Positions 52,423 through 61,386 of a DNA stretch of 64,000 nt are shown piece by piece. Origin of the DNA: Niastella vici (GTDB taxonomy: Bacteria; Bacteroidota; Bacteroidia; Chitinophagales; Chitinophagaceae); assembly GCF_002077945.1 (NCBI RefSeq), contig NZ_LVYD01000001.1, positions 310,001-374,000 of the forward strand, given 5' to 3'. The notes under the pieces were generated by a model. It was not told where the DNA came from and did not search any database. It saw only the letters and a program-made list of their open reading frames with translations. Each line of letters starts with the position of its first letter. Position 1 is the stretch's first letter. The translations under genes and the position numbers were made by a program.

Positions 52423-53193
52423 ATGAATGCCATTACAGCCGTTATTATTACAAAAAATGAAGAAAAAAATATACAGCGGTGCCTTGATTCATTAAAGCCG
52501 GTAGCAGAAGAAATTATTGTGGTTGACAGTAATTCAACCGATAATACTGTAGCCCTGTGCCAACAGGCCGGGGCCAAAGTCATTGTACAAAACTGGCTGG
52601 GTTATGGCCCACAGAAGAACCTTGGCAACAATGCAGCAAGTCATGATTACATTTTATCAATAGACGCCGATGAAGCCCTTGACGAGCAGTTAACACAAGC
52701 CCTTCTCGAAGAAAAAAGAAAGGGCCTGCAGGGTATCTACCAAATATCGCGGTTCAATTATTACTATGGAAAATTCATAAAACATGGCGCTGATTACCCC
52801 GATAAAAAGATCAGGCTGTTCAACAAAATCAATACCCATTGGGATGAAAAAGATGTGCATGAAACGCTGGTCATAGGACCCAATCAAAAAACGACCGCTT
52901 TAAAAGGCCACCTGTTGCATTACACCTATTACCGGGTTGAAGAACACATATTAAAAATAAACTACTACACAAACCTGGCTGCACAGGATTATATAAAAAG
53001 AGGGAAAAAAGCATCTATCTTCAAGATCGTTTTTAGTCCGTTAAGCACCTTTATACAATCCTATATTATAAAAAGAGGGTTTCTGGATGGCCTGCATGGT
53101 TTTATATTAGCGATCATGCATGCCTACGCTGCTTTTGCGCGGTATGTAAAATTGTGGGAATTATCAGTCGCCGATAAAAAGCCGCTCAAATAA
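52423..53193 (+). CDS. Glycosyltransferase family 2 (WaaE/KdtX-like)
   Basis: A 256-residue GT-A-fold enzyme. N-terminal AVIITKNEEKNIQRCLDSL and VVDSNSTDNTVALC form the nucleotide-sugar site, and ILSIDADEAL holds the DxD metal motif. The sequence resembles LPS-core glucosyltransferases of the WaaE/KdtX type, including the YYTNLAAQDYIKRGKKAS segment near the C-terminus. It is first in a plus-strand run with the heptosyltransferase-like gene 38 bases downstream, suggesting LPS core synthesis (inference). Confidence 0.88.
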   Translation: MNAITAVIITKNEEKNIQRCLDSLKPVAEEIIVVDSNSTDNTVALCQQAGAKVIVQNWLGYGPQKNLGNNAASHDYILSIDADEALDEQLTQALLEEKRKGLQGIYQISRFNYYYGKFIKHGADYPDKKIRLFNKINTHWDEKDVHETLVIGPNQKTTALKGHLLHYTYYRVEEHILKINYYTNLAAQDYIKRGKKASIFKIVFSPLSTFIQSYIIKRGFLDGLHGFILAIMHAYAAFARYVKLWELSVADKKPLK

Positions 53194-53231
53194 TTTCACC
53201 ACACTTTATTTAAACGATTAATAAGAACATA

Positions 53232-54257
53232 TTGAAAAAAATTCCCCGCAATATAATTATCAGCCGCACAGACAGCATTGGCGATGTGATTTTAACATTG
53301 CCCGTGGCAGGCGTATTAAAAAAACATTTTCCCGGTATAACTATCGGGTTCATGGGAAAATCTTACACCAGATCCGTTATTGAAGCCTGCAGCCATGTGG
53401 ATGAGTTTATTGATGTAGATAATTTTTTGCAAAACAAAATATTGGTGGGGGGGCAACCGGCCGAATGTATTCTGCATGTATTCCCGGTTTCGCGCATTGC
53501 AAAAAGAGCGCGGGCGCTGGGCATTCCACTGCGCATTGGAACTACCAACCGACTGTATCACTGGTTCACCTGTAATAAGCTGGTGAAACTGAGCCGCAAA
53601 AAATCGGATCTGCATGAGGCGCAGCTAAACCTGGTGTTATTAAAAGCATTGGGTATTGAAGAAAGCTATTCGCTGCAACAAATTGGGGACCTTATTGGGC
53701 TTACCAAAACGCAACCACTTCCCCCGCACCTGGCAGCCTTAATACAAAAGAACAAATACAACCTGATCATACATCCGAAATCGCAGGGCAGCGCGCGCGA
53801 GTGGCCATTGGAAAAATTTTATGAGCTTATTCAATTGCTGCCTGCTTCCTCATTCAACATTTTTATTTCCGGTACGGCAAAAGAAAGGGAACTGCTGCAA
53901 TGGTTGTTCGACAAAGCAGGCCCCCTGGTTTCCGATATAACCGGTAAAATGTCGCTCACCGAGTTTATGGCATTTATACAACAATGCGATGGGCTGGTGG
54001 CCAATAGCACCGGGCCATTGCATATTGCAGCCGCATTGGGTAAAGATGCATTGGGCATTTACCCGCCCATGCGACCTGTTCACCCGGGCCGTTGGGCGCC
54101 GCTGGGGCCTAATGCCACCGTATTTGTACTGAATAAACAATGCGAAGCATGCAGAGACAATAAGAGTGCCTGTCAATGCATTAATGATATTCCCGCAGCC
54201 TGGCTGCAGGAAACGCTGATCAAAAAGTATGAGCTAAAAAAAGCCAAACAACAATAA
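53232..54257 (+). CDS. Glycosyltransferase family 9 (heptosyltransferase-like)
   Basis: A 341-residue GT-B enzyme of the ADP-heptose:LPS heptosyltransferase family. N-terminal IIISRTDSIGDVILTLPVAGVLKKHFPG is the acceptor-side signature, and C-terminal ISGTAKERELLQWLF with LVANSTGPLHIAAALG forms the donor site. There is no ATG; a TTG at 53232 gives the expected N-terminus MKKIPRNIIISRTDSIGD. Four Cys residues lie near the end (CEACRDNKSACQC), a possible metal site. It follows the family 2 transferase. Confidence 0.88.
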   Translation: MKKIPRNIIISRTDSIGDVILTLPVAGVLKKHFPGITIGFMGKSYTRSVIEACSHVDEFIDVDNFLQNKILVGGQPAECILHVFPVSRIAKRARALGIPLRIGTTNRLYHWFTCNKLVKLSRKKSDLHEAQLNLVLLKALGIEESYSLQQIGDLIGLTKTQPLPPHLAALIQKNKYNLIIHPKSQGSAREWPLEKFYELIQLLPASSFNIFISGTAKERELLQWLFDKAGPLVSDITGKMSLTEFMAFIQQCDGLVANSTGPLHIAAALGKDALGIYPPMRPVHPGRWAPLGPNATVFVLNKQCEACRDNKSACQCINDIPAAWLQETLIKKYELKKAKQQ

Positions 54258-54293
54258 ACCGTAGCCTGCATATTTTGTATAAAACCCGTTTAC

Positions 54294-55187
54294 ATGAACT
54301 GGCAGCAATTACTAACCACCATTCAACAAGGCAATACCAAAAGCATTGCCAGAGGCATTTCTTATGTTGAAAATGAAGTGCCGGGGTATGAAGCATTGCT
54401 ACAGGCATTACCGGCATCCGCAACACCCGTGATTGGTATAACCGGGCCTCCCGGAGCAGGTAAAAGCACATTAACGGATGCGCTTATCGGTGAGCTGGTT
54501 AAGAACCATAAAAAAGTGGCAGTATTATGTGTTGACCCCTCTTCCCCATTTAACCTGGGCGCCCTTTTGGGCGATCGTATACGCATGAGCGAATGGTATA
54601 ACCATCCCGATGTGTACATCCGTTCCCTGGCTACCAGGGGCTCGCTGGGGGGACTGCACCCGCAAATCATTGAAATAACCGAATTGCTGAAAACAGCGCC
54701 GTTCGATTATATCCTGGTTGAAACGGTGGGGGTTGGACAAAGCGAAGTGGAAATTGTTGCGCTGGCCGATGTAACCGTGGTGGTGCTGGTACCCGAAGCG
54801 GGTGATGAAGTGCAAACCATGAAGGCCGGACTAATGGAAATAGCCGATATCTTCGTGGTGAATAAAGCCGACCGGCCCGATGCCGATACTTTTTACCGGA
54901 ACCTGAAAAGTATGTTACAGCCGGCCTTTCATAAAACAGCCCTTGAGATCCCGGTAATAAAAACGGTGGCTTCACAAAAAAAGGGCATCGTTGAATTATT
55001 CGATGCCATCAACGGCAGGTTCAGTGAGGCCCAAACAACAGAAAAGAAATACAGGCTGCTGGCCGAAAAAGCCTGGCATCTGTTGCAAAAACATCGCATG
55101 AAAGATATTAGAAAAGACGACCTGCTGGCAGCCATTCAAAAAGAGAATATAACCAACGTGTATTCGTTTATAACCCGGTTCTATTAA
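54294..55187 (+). CDS. meaB: MeaB/ArgK-type GTPase (methylmalonyl-CoA mutase chaperone)
   Basis: A 297-residue G3E GTPase that protects and loads cobalamin into methylmalonyl-CoA mutase. The P-loop GPPGAGKST is at residues 51-59, SSPFNLGALLGDRIRM follows, and ETVGVGQSEVEI and NKADRPDADTF are the G3 and G4 motifs. The mutase genes are not in this window. The gene sits between glycosyltransferase-like genes, 36 bases after the heptosyltransferase and 15 before the next, so it is probably co-transcribed with them. Confidence 0.92.
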   Translation: MNWQQLLTTIQQGNTKSIARGISYVENEVPGYEALLQALPASATPVIGITGPPGAGKSTLTDALIGELVKNHKKVAVLCVDPSSPFNLGALLGDRIRMSEWYNHPDVYIRSLATRGSLGGLHPQIIEITELLKTAPFDYILVETVGVGQSEVEIVALADVTVVVLVPEAGDEVQTMKAGLMEIADIFVVNKADRPDADTFYRNLKSMLQPAFHKTALEIPVIKTVASQKKGIVELFDAINGRFSEAQTTEKKYRLLAEKAWHLLQKHRMKDIRKDDLLAAIQKENITNVYSFITRFY

Positions 55188-55202
55188 AACCCTTTAATAG
55201 TT

Positions 55203-56084
55203 ATGCATTTACTGTATTGCACTTTTGGGAACCATTTTCATCATCATTTGCAGGCTGCATTCTCGGCCATGTCGTTCCTGCAGCAACGTAATGAAATTGA
55301 TTCTATAAACATAATTACCGATACGCCCGCGTTTTATAATCATTTAAAGGGTCATGTAAATCTTATTACAGTAAATCCCGAAAAAATAAAAGAATGGAAA
55401 GGCCCGCACGATTATTTCTTCCGGGTTAAAATAAAAGCCATTCAACATGTAGCTGAAATGTATGCGGGCAGCCCGGTCATGTATTGTGACACAGATACTT
55501 TCTTATACAGCAATATCACTGAATTAAAAGCCGATCTGCTGAAAGGCAAACCTTACATGCACGAAGATGAAGGGGAAATAGCAACGCGCCCTGCCAAAAA
55601 CAGCCAACGGGTTTGGAAGGCAGTACAAGGGAAAACATATGCCGGGCTTCAATTCAAGGCTACCGATCATATGCGCAATGCAGGGGTGATTGCCACTCCT
55701 AATTTGCAAAACGGAAAAGATATTGAGATGGTGCTGCAAATATGCGATGCCATCTGTGCAAACAGCAGCCCCCTTTACCTGTGCGAACAGTTTTCCTTTG
55801 CAGCCACATTGCCACATGTTTATAATGCCATTGGTGATTCAACACCCTGGATCGCCCATTACTGGAGCAACAAACCCGATTGGAACCAGTTCATTTTATC
55901 ATGGGTGGCCGAGCAACAGTTCAGGGGTAAAAGTATAGATGAAATGATCGCCGGCATTGCTCAATTAGATCTGGGGCAGATACCCGTTTACATCAAAAGA
56001 AGAAGTACGGCTGAAAAACTGCACCGGCGTGTTGACAAAATGTTCCCGCCGAGAAATGAACAATACCTGAAGCGGAATAAGTAA
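55203..56084 (+). CDS. Putative glycosyltransferase with DxD motif
   Basis: A 293-residue soluble protein not matching a named family with certainty. The pattern is that of a small GT-A enzyme: LYCTFGNHFHHHLQAAFSAM at the start, SPVMYCDTDTFLYSNI holding a DxD-like metal motif (CDTDT), HMRNAGVIATPN, and SFAATLPHVYNAIGDSTPWI. The nucleotide sugar and acceptor are unknown. It is last in the plus-strand run that contains the GT2, GT9 and meaB genes. Confidence 0.7.
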   Translation: MHLLYCTFGNHFHHHLQAAFSAMSFLQQRNEIDSINIITDTPAFYNHLKGHVNLITVNPEKIKEWKGPHDYFFRVKIKAIQHVAEMYAGSPVMYCDTDTFLYSNITELKADLLKGKPYMHEDEGEIATRPAKNSQRVWKAVQGKTYAGLQFKATDHMRNAGVIATPNLQNGKDIEMVLQICDAICANSSPLYLCEQFSFAATLPHVYNAIGDSTPWIAHYWSNKPDWNQFILSWVAEQQFRGKSIDEMIAGIAQLDLGQIPVYIKRRSTAEKLHRRVDKMFPPRNEQYLKRNK

Positions 56085-56114
56085 TCAGATTTAATTATAA
56101 TATCAGGCGGCTGG

Positions 56115-56339
56115 CTATTCTTCTATCTTATTATTCTTCCACCAGCGATAACCTATATAACCCATAATCATAAAGGGGGTGAGGCCCAGGTAAATAATGC
56201 CCGTATTCAGGGCTTTGGCGGGCTTCTCGCCTAATTGGGCGGCCGTTTTTGTGCAGATAGAGCATTGCGCCAGCAGATCGGCCGGCGCCATAAAAAACAG
56301 GAGTAATAATGCGATCAGGATCAAACTTCCTCGTCCCAT
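56115..56339 (-). CDS. Small exported membrane protein with CxxC motif
   Basis: A 74-residue protein with a signal peptide (MGRGSLILIALLLLFFMAPA, cleavage near LLAQ), a CSIC motif directly after it (QCSICTKTAAQL), a short linker and one C-terminal membrane helix (IIYLGLTPFMIMGYIGYRWW). Small Bacteroidota proteins with AQCAMC-type starts and one helix have the same layout; the function is unknown. Confidence 0.65.
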   Translation of the reverse strand: MGRGSLILIALLLLFFMAPADLLAQCSICTKTAAQLGEKPAKALNTGIIYLGLTPFMIMGYIGYRWWKNNKIEE

Positions 56340-56436
56340 AATTATTCAATTACACTGCAAATTACACAGAAATTTTGATTTCGCTTTAAGGCGGGCGTTC
56401 CAGCCAAAAACCGGTAAACGAACCGGCAATAATTGC

Positions 56437-57498
56437 TTACTGAACTAATTTTCGGTAAACAGCCAAATACTCCCTGGCTGCCTGGTCCCAACTGAATTGC
56501 AAGGCCCTTGCGCGGATGGCCTGGGCCGGTTTTGTTGTTTCATACTCCTGCATACCTTTAGTAAAAACCTGCTGCATGTATTGCGGTTCAAAATGGTTGA
56601 AACAATACGCCAGGTCGCCGCCAATTTCGGGCAAGCTGGTGGTAGCGGCAATAAAGGCAGGTTTGCCATAATACATGGCCTCTACAAGGGGGAGTCCAAA
56701 CCCTTCGGCAAGCGAGGGAAATGCAAAGGCTGAACAATGTTTATAGTACCAGGATTTGTCTTCCTCGCTTATTTCACCGGTAAGATGTACCCTGTTGGTT
56801 GCCCCAAATAAAGCAGCCTGATCCATGATGAGCCGCTCATAATCGCTGTGGCGGGTACCGGCAATCACCAGCTCGTAATCGTTATGCTGCAGCAAACAGG
56901 GAAGCACATGAAAATTCTTTTTTGACACCAGGGCGCCAAGCGCAAAAATGAATCGTTTAGCCGGACGGTAAACAGGCGTATCAAAAGCAGGAAACTCATT
57001 TATAGTACACCCGTTGTAAATACGGTCAACCGGTTTACCGTGTGTTTGCAAATGTTCCAACACAGTTTTCCGCGTGAAATCTGAAATACAAACTATGTGA
57101 TCTGCCCGGTTAATACCTGCCTGCACGCGGCCAAGGTATTTCTTTATTTTTCCCGGTTGTCCTTTACGTTGTATAAGAAAATTGAGATCGTGAATGGTAA
57201 GCACCAGTTTTATACGGCGGTTACGCGGCTTAATAGGCGCATCCTGTATTGTGCTGTGCCATAGATCACAGGCTTGCAGGGACCCCTGAAAAAAACGATG
57301 CGATGCTTTTTGCAGAATATACCGTTGATCATTTCCAAAAAGCGTTGGCTGCTCATGAGGAACATAAAATGTAAACTGCTCCCGGGCAGCATCGGCCTGC
57401 TTTAATAAGGCATTTCCCAGGTTCAAACAAACCTGGTATAAACCCGAGACCGGCGTAGTGGCCGGCATACAATCAATAGTTATGCGATTGATCTTCAA
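56437..57498 (-). CDS. Glycosyltransferase family 4
   Basis: A 353-residue GT-B enzyme. N-terminal MPATTPVSGLYQVCLNLGNAL and DLWHSTIQ begin the acceptor domain; VLTIHDLNFLIQRK and DHIVCISDFTRKTVLEHL follow. The donor domain has FALGALVSKKNFHVLPCLL, YELVIAGTRHSDYERL and FPSLAEGFGLPLVEAMYYGKP with the E-x7-E motif. It probably builds LPS or another surface glycan. It lies on the minus strand opposite the other glycosyltransferase genes. Confidence 0.88.
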   Translation of the reverse strand: MKINRITIDCMPATTPVSGLYQVCLNLGNALLKQADAAREQFTFYVPHEQPTLFGNDQRYILQKASHRFFQGSLQACDLWHSTIQDAPIKPRNRRIKLVLTIHDLNFLIQRKGQPGKIKKYLGRVQAGINRADHIVCISDFTRKTVLEHLQTHGKPVDRIYNGCTINEFPAFDTPVYRPAKRFIFALGALVSKKNFHVLPCLLQHNDYELVIAGTRHSDYERLIMDQAALFGATNRVHLTGEISEEDKSWYYKHCSAFAFPSLAEGFGLPLVEAMYYGKPAFIAATTSLPEIGGDLAYCFNHFEPQYMQQVFTKGMQEYETTKPAQAIRARALQFSWDQAAREYLAVYRKLVQ

Positions 57499-57577
57499 AA
57501 GAAATACGCTTTTGTTGCAATATAGGAAAATATGCAGTGAGGGCTCTTATTCATCAACGGGCGCCTCTTCATCAAAC

Positions 57578-57614
57578 AAAAAAGGAACTACCCGGCTGGC
57601 GGATAATTCCTTTT
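57578..57614 (-). terminator. Terminator after typA
   Basis: On the minus strand AAAAGGAA pairs with TTCCTTTT around a GC-containing loop and is followed by TTGTTTG. It lies 22 bases past the typA stop. Confidence 0.7.
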
Positions 57615-57635
57615 GTTATAAATTGAAAAGTATGA

Positions 57636-59444
57636 TTAGGCTTCAGCCTTCATTGACTTTGCCTGTTTCTTTCTTTCTTCTTCATTGAGTATGGTCTTAC
57701 GCATGCGAATGAAGTTAGGCGTTACCTCAATACACTCGTCATGTTGAATATATTCCATACACTCTTCAAGGGTAAGCAGAATTTTAGGTGCAATGTTGGT
57801 TGCAGCATCGCTACCACTGGCGCGCATGTTGGTGAGTTTTTTTCCTTCAGTGATCTGCACCACCAGGTCGCCTGGTTTAATATGCTCACCAATTATTTGA
57901 CCGGCATATATTTCTTCACCCGGGTCAATAAAGAATGAACCTCTATCCTGCAGTTTATCGAGTGAGTAACCGGTTGAAGAGCCATTCTCTTTGGCCAGCA
58001 ACACACCGTTGTTACGGCCGGGGATTGGGCCTTTCCAGGGTTTATATTCACTGAAGCGGTGGGCCATTACTGCTTCACCTTGCGTGTTGGTCAGCATTTG
58101 TGTACGCAAACCGATCAACCCACGTGAAGGAATTTCAAACTCCAGGTGTTGCATGTCACCTTTGGTTTCCATCACATGCATTTCTCCTTTACGGCGGGTT
58201 ACCAGGTCAATTACTTTTGAAGCAAATTCCTGGGGCACGTCTACCACCAGCACCTCATATGGTTCACATTTTTTACCATCGATCTCTTTTACGATAACCT
58301 GGGGCTGACCTACTGTTAACTCGTAGCCTTCACGACGCATGGTCTCGATCAATACACCCAGGTGCAGGATACCACGGCCATATACCAGGAAGGCATCACC
58401 ACCCTCGCTATCTACCACTCTTAATGCCAGGTTCTTTTCAGTTTCTTTCATTAAGCGGTCGCGCAGGTGACGGCTGGTAACGAATTTTCCATCTTTACCA
58501 TAGAAAGGTGAGTTGTTGATGGAGAACGTCATGTTCATGGTAGGTTCATCAACACTGATAACTGGTAATGCTTCGGGATTTTCAAAATCGGCAATGGTAT
58601 CGCCAATGTTAAATCCGTCGATCCCTACAACAGCACACAGGTCACCGGCCACTACTTCTGCTACCTTTTTCTTACCCATGCCTTCAAATACATACAGTTC
58701 CTTTACACGGGTCTTTTTTATGCTTCCATCGCCCTGTACCAATGTAATGGGCTGGTTTTCTTTTATAGTGCCACGTGATACTCTACCAATGGCAATACGA
58801 CCCAGGAAAGATGAATAATCCAGGGAAGTGATCTGCATTTGAAGAGTACCTTCACTTACTGCTGGCGGTGGTACATGTTTAATGATACCATCGAGCAACG
58901 GGGTAATATCTTCGCAGGGAGTCAATGAATCGTTGAACCAGCCGTTCTTACCGCTACCATAGTAGGTAGGGAAATTGAGCTGCTCTTCAGTAGCGTCGAG
59001 GTTGAAGAATAATTCAAATACTGCATCGTGCACTTCATCGGGACGGCAGTTGGGTTTATCAACCTTGTTGATGATCACAATCGGGCGCAGGTTTAATTGC
59101 AGCGCCTTTTGTAATACGAAGCGGGTTTGCGGCATGGGGCCTTCAAAGGCATCAACCAGCAAACAAACGCCATCGGCCATTTTCAACACGCGTTCTACTT
59201 CACCACCAAAGTCGGCGTGGCCAGGGGTATCGATCACATTAATTTTTACATCTTTGTATGTTACCGCAGCGTTCTTACTGAATATGGTGATCCCCCGCTC
59301 TCTTTCCAGGTCATTACTGTCCATGATCAACTCACCAGTTTCCTGGTTATCACGAAACACTTTGGTAGCGTGTAAAATTTTGTCTACCAGGGTAGTTTTT
59401 CCGTGGTCTACGTGGGCAATAATGGCGATATTTCTAATATCCAT
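57636..59444 (-). CDS. typA: Ribosome-associated translational GTPase TypA/BipA
   Basis: A 602-residue translational GTPase of the EF-G family that assists 50S assembly and stress translation. G1 is AHVDHGKTT at residues 10-18, RGITIFSKNA is switch I, DTPGHADF is G3 and NKVDKPN is G4. Domain II and the TypA-specific C-terminal domain (SRGLIGLRTQMLTNTQGEAV, ECIEVTPNFIRMRK) are complete. The length is normal. A TACCTTTG promoter lies upstream. Confidence 0.95.
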   Translation of the reverse strand: MDIRNIAIIAHVDHGKTTLVDKILHATKVFRDNQETGELIMDSNDLERERGITIFSKNAAVTYKDVKINVIDTPGHADFGGEVERVLKMADGVCLLVDAFEGPMPQTRFVLQKALQLNLRPIVIINKVDKPNCRPDEVHDAVFELFFNLDATEEQLNFPTYYGSGKNGWFNDSLTPCEDITPLLDGIIKHVPPPAVSEGTLQMQITSLDYSSFLGRIAIGRVSRGTIKENQPITLVQGDGSIKKTRVKELYVFEGMGKKKVAEVVAGDLCAVVGIDGFNIGDTIADFENPEALPVISVDEPTMNMTFSINNSPFYGKDGKFVTSRHLRDRLMKETEKNLALRVVDSEGGDAFLVYGRGILHLGVLIETMRREGYELTVGQPQVIVKEIDGKKCEPYEVLVVDVPQEFASKVIDLVTRRKGEMHVMETKGDMQHLEFEIPSRGLIGLRTQMLTNTQGEAVMAHRFSEYKPWKGPIPGRNNGVLLAKENGSSTGYSLDKLQDRGSFFIDPGEEIYAGQIIGEHIKPGDLVVQITEGKKLTNMRASGSDAATNIAPKILLTLEECMEYIQHDECIEVTPNFIRMRKTILNEEERKKQAKSMKAEA

Positions 59445-59768
59445 AAATTCCTTTTTCCTGACGGTAATTGTTTTTTAAATTCTTAATAATGAATGCCTTT
59501 GAATGCGTTATTTGCAGCAATGGCAAACGAGGCGCAAAGGTACGCTAAATCAATGGGCGGGGCAAGCAAAAGCAGAAACTTTATAGATTATTAATCCCCA
59601 TTTATACGGGTTTTTATGGCCGTTTAACATCAGTAAACCCTGATAAAATGAAGAAAATTATGGTAGCAGCAAGCTAAACAAATAGCAGTCACGCGATTAC
59701 AACATGTAACAGCCGGCGCAACCTTTTGGGGCAAGAATCGAAAGCTACTGTAATATACGCCTGGCGGG
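59445..59768. other. 324-base gap upstream of typA
   Basis: Contains the typA leader (about 85 bases) and promoter (59535-59566). The remaining 200 bases up to the acyltransferase stop hold no supported gene and no strong hairpin. Confidence 0.5.
59535..59542 (-). promoter_or_regulatory. -7 promoter element of typA (TACCTTTG)
   Basis: An exact TAnnTTTG match on the minus strand with CTTG at 59563-59566 as the -33 box (20-base spacer). It predicts a start near 59528 and a leader of about 85 bases before typA. Confidence 0.6.
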
Positions 59769-60881
59769 CTAAACCCGGATATAAATTTTTCTTTTATTGA
59801 GCCACCAGCCGGCCAGCCAGCACATGAACATAAACCAACCGGAGAAAAGCAGGGAGCCGAAATACATACCGGTAAATTTGAATATATGATCGTAGATAAA
59901 GCCATATATATGCACGCCACGCATTAAAATGGCCGCCATTTCCGACAATAGGTATATAAACAGCGCATTCTTCCCAAACACTTCGAAGAAGTAAGAGAAG
60001 CGGGTTATGCGCCGGAAGTCAATCACATAAATGATCGCAGCCAGAATAATAAGATCGAGCCCTACGGTCAGCAACACAAATGAGCTGCTCCAAAGGTTCC
60101 TGTTTATGGGAAAGCTGATATTCCAGCAAAGCGCCAGCACTATTAGCCCGCCGCCTGTCATAAGCAGGCGTACCAGCATTTTAACCGTTTTTCCTGCCTG
60201 CTGAATATACCGGCCCACCAGGTATCCCGCCACCACATTGGCAATGGCGGGTAAGGTACTCAACAATCCTTCGGGTTCAAACGGAACCACTTCTCCATGG
60301 CTCATATGGTTAGCGCCAAGTAGCCAAAGGTCGAGCCGGGTGCCTGCATTCCCCGTCATACTCAGTTCATTGCCTGGTTCACCAAACCATAGCAGTATAA
60401 AATGATAGGCAATCAGTATTATGGCAGAAACGATGAAAGCGCCTTTGTCTTTGAGATAATAAACCAGCAATGCAGCCAGGCAATAACATAAAGCGATCCG
60501 CTGCAACACGCCCATTACCCTTGTTTCACTGAATGGTTTTAAAGCAATATGCCCACCGGACCAGAAAGTAACAAATGGAAACCAATACAACAGAAAGCCC
60601 AGCAAAAAAAGCAAGCCCGACCGTTTAAAGATCTTTGCCAGCACCTGGGGCTGGGGCATGGTTTCCCATTTTTTTACAGCAAAACATAAGGCATTACCTA
60701 CAGCAAATAAAAAAGAAGGGAATACCCAATCGGCAGGTGTAAAACCGTTCCAGTCGGCATGCCTGAGTAAAGCATAGGTATACTGGTGATCACCCTGTGC
60801 ATTTACAAGGATCATTAAACAAATAGTGAGGCCACGAAACACATCTAATGCAACGTACCGGTAGCTGGGGTTCAGGTTCAT
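59769..60881 (-). CDS. DUF5009-type membrane acyltransferase (heparan-glucosaminide N-acetyltransferase-like)
   Basis: A 370-residue integral membrane protein with about ten hydrophobic helices. The N-terminal RYVALDVFRGLTICLMILVN and HADWNGFTPADWVFPSFLF are hallmarks of the family that includes human HGSNAT, which acetylates terminal glucosamine across a membrane; the His of HADW matches the catalytic His. Bacterial members probably modify surface or imported sugars. I chose the Met at 60881, since the first 22 residues of the longer frame (to 60947) are polar and unlike the family. Confidence 0.8.
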   Translation of the reverse strand: MNLNPSYRYVALDVFRGLTICLMILVNAQGDHQYTYALLRHADWNGFTPADWVFPSFLFAVGNALCFAVKKWETMPQPQVLAKIFKRSGLLFLLGFLLYWFPFVTFWSGGHIALKPFSETRVMGVLQRIALCYCLAALLVYYLKDKGAFIVSAIILIAYHFILLWFGEPGNELSMTGNAGTRLDLWLLGANHMSHGEVVPFEPEGLLSTLPAIANVVAGYLVGRYIQQAGKTVKMLVRLLMTGGGLIVLALCWNISFPINRNLWSSSFVLLTVGLDLIILAAIIYVIDFRRITRFSYFFEVFGKNALFIYLLSEMAAILMRGVHIYGFIYDHIFKFTGMYFGSLLFSGWFMFMCWLAGWWLNKRKIYIRV

Positions 60882-61084
60882 ACGCACAGTTAAAAATTGG
60901 TCACCAATTCGGTTTGTTTTCCCTTTAACGGCATTAAGGGATTGCAAAGAAATTAAATATTTGTTGAATATATACGTAGTTTCGCCAGATTTAGTTGGAA
61001 CGGCTAACTCCTTAACAAACGCGTAACACTATACCGGTTGACGGTAAACGCATTGGCCTGGTAAAAAAAGATTAGCCGATCGGC

Positions 61085-61309
61085 TTACAGAAACCGGCGA
61101 ATAATGTTTATGATCACTGTTACCAGAACACTAAACAGCACCATGGTGGTGATGGGAAAATAAAAGCGGAAGTTCTCTTTTTCGATGCGGATATCACCGG
61201 GCAGGTGACCGATCCAGTGGAGTTTATCATGAAAGAAATAGATGAGAAGCCCTATTATCACCACAGCCCCCCCGATGAGCATAATGTATTTGCCGGTATC
61301 GGAATTCAT
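61085..61309 (-). CDS. DUF2905 small membrane protein
   Basis: A 74-residue protein with two membrane helices (about 8-26 and 52-70) around the conserved loop WIGHLPGDIRIEKENFRFYFP, which identifies the DUF2905 family. The function is unknown. It lies between the acyltransferase and a divergent hydrolase gene. Confidence 0.85.
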   Translation of the reverse strand: MNSDTGKYIMLIGGAVVIIGLLIYFFHDKLHWIGHLPGDIRIEKENFRFYFPITTMVLFSVLVTVIINIIRRFL

Positions 61310-61386
61310 AAAAAAATCATTTTAATTGTCACTCCATCCTTTTGCGAATAATAAAAAGCTGTTAATTTCAGCACCAAATTTACGGT

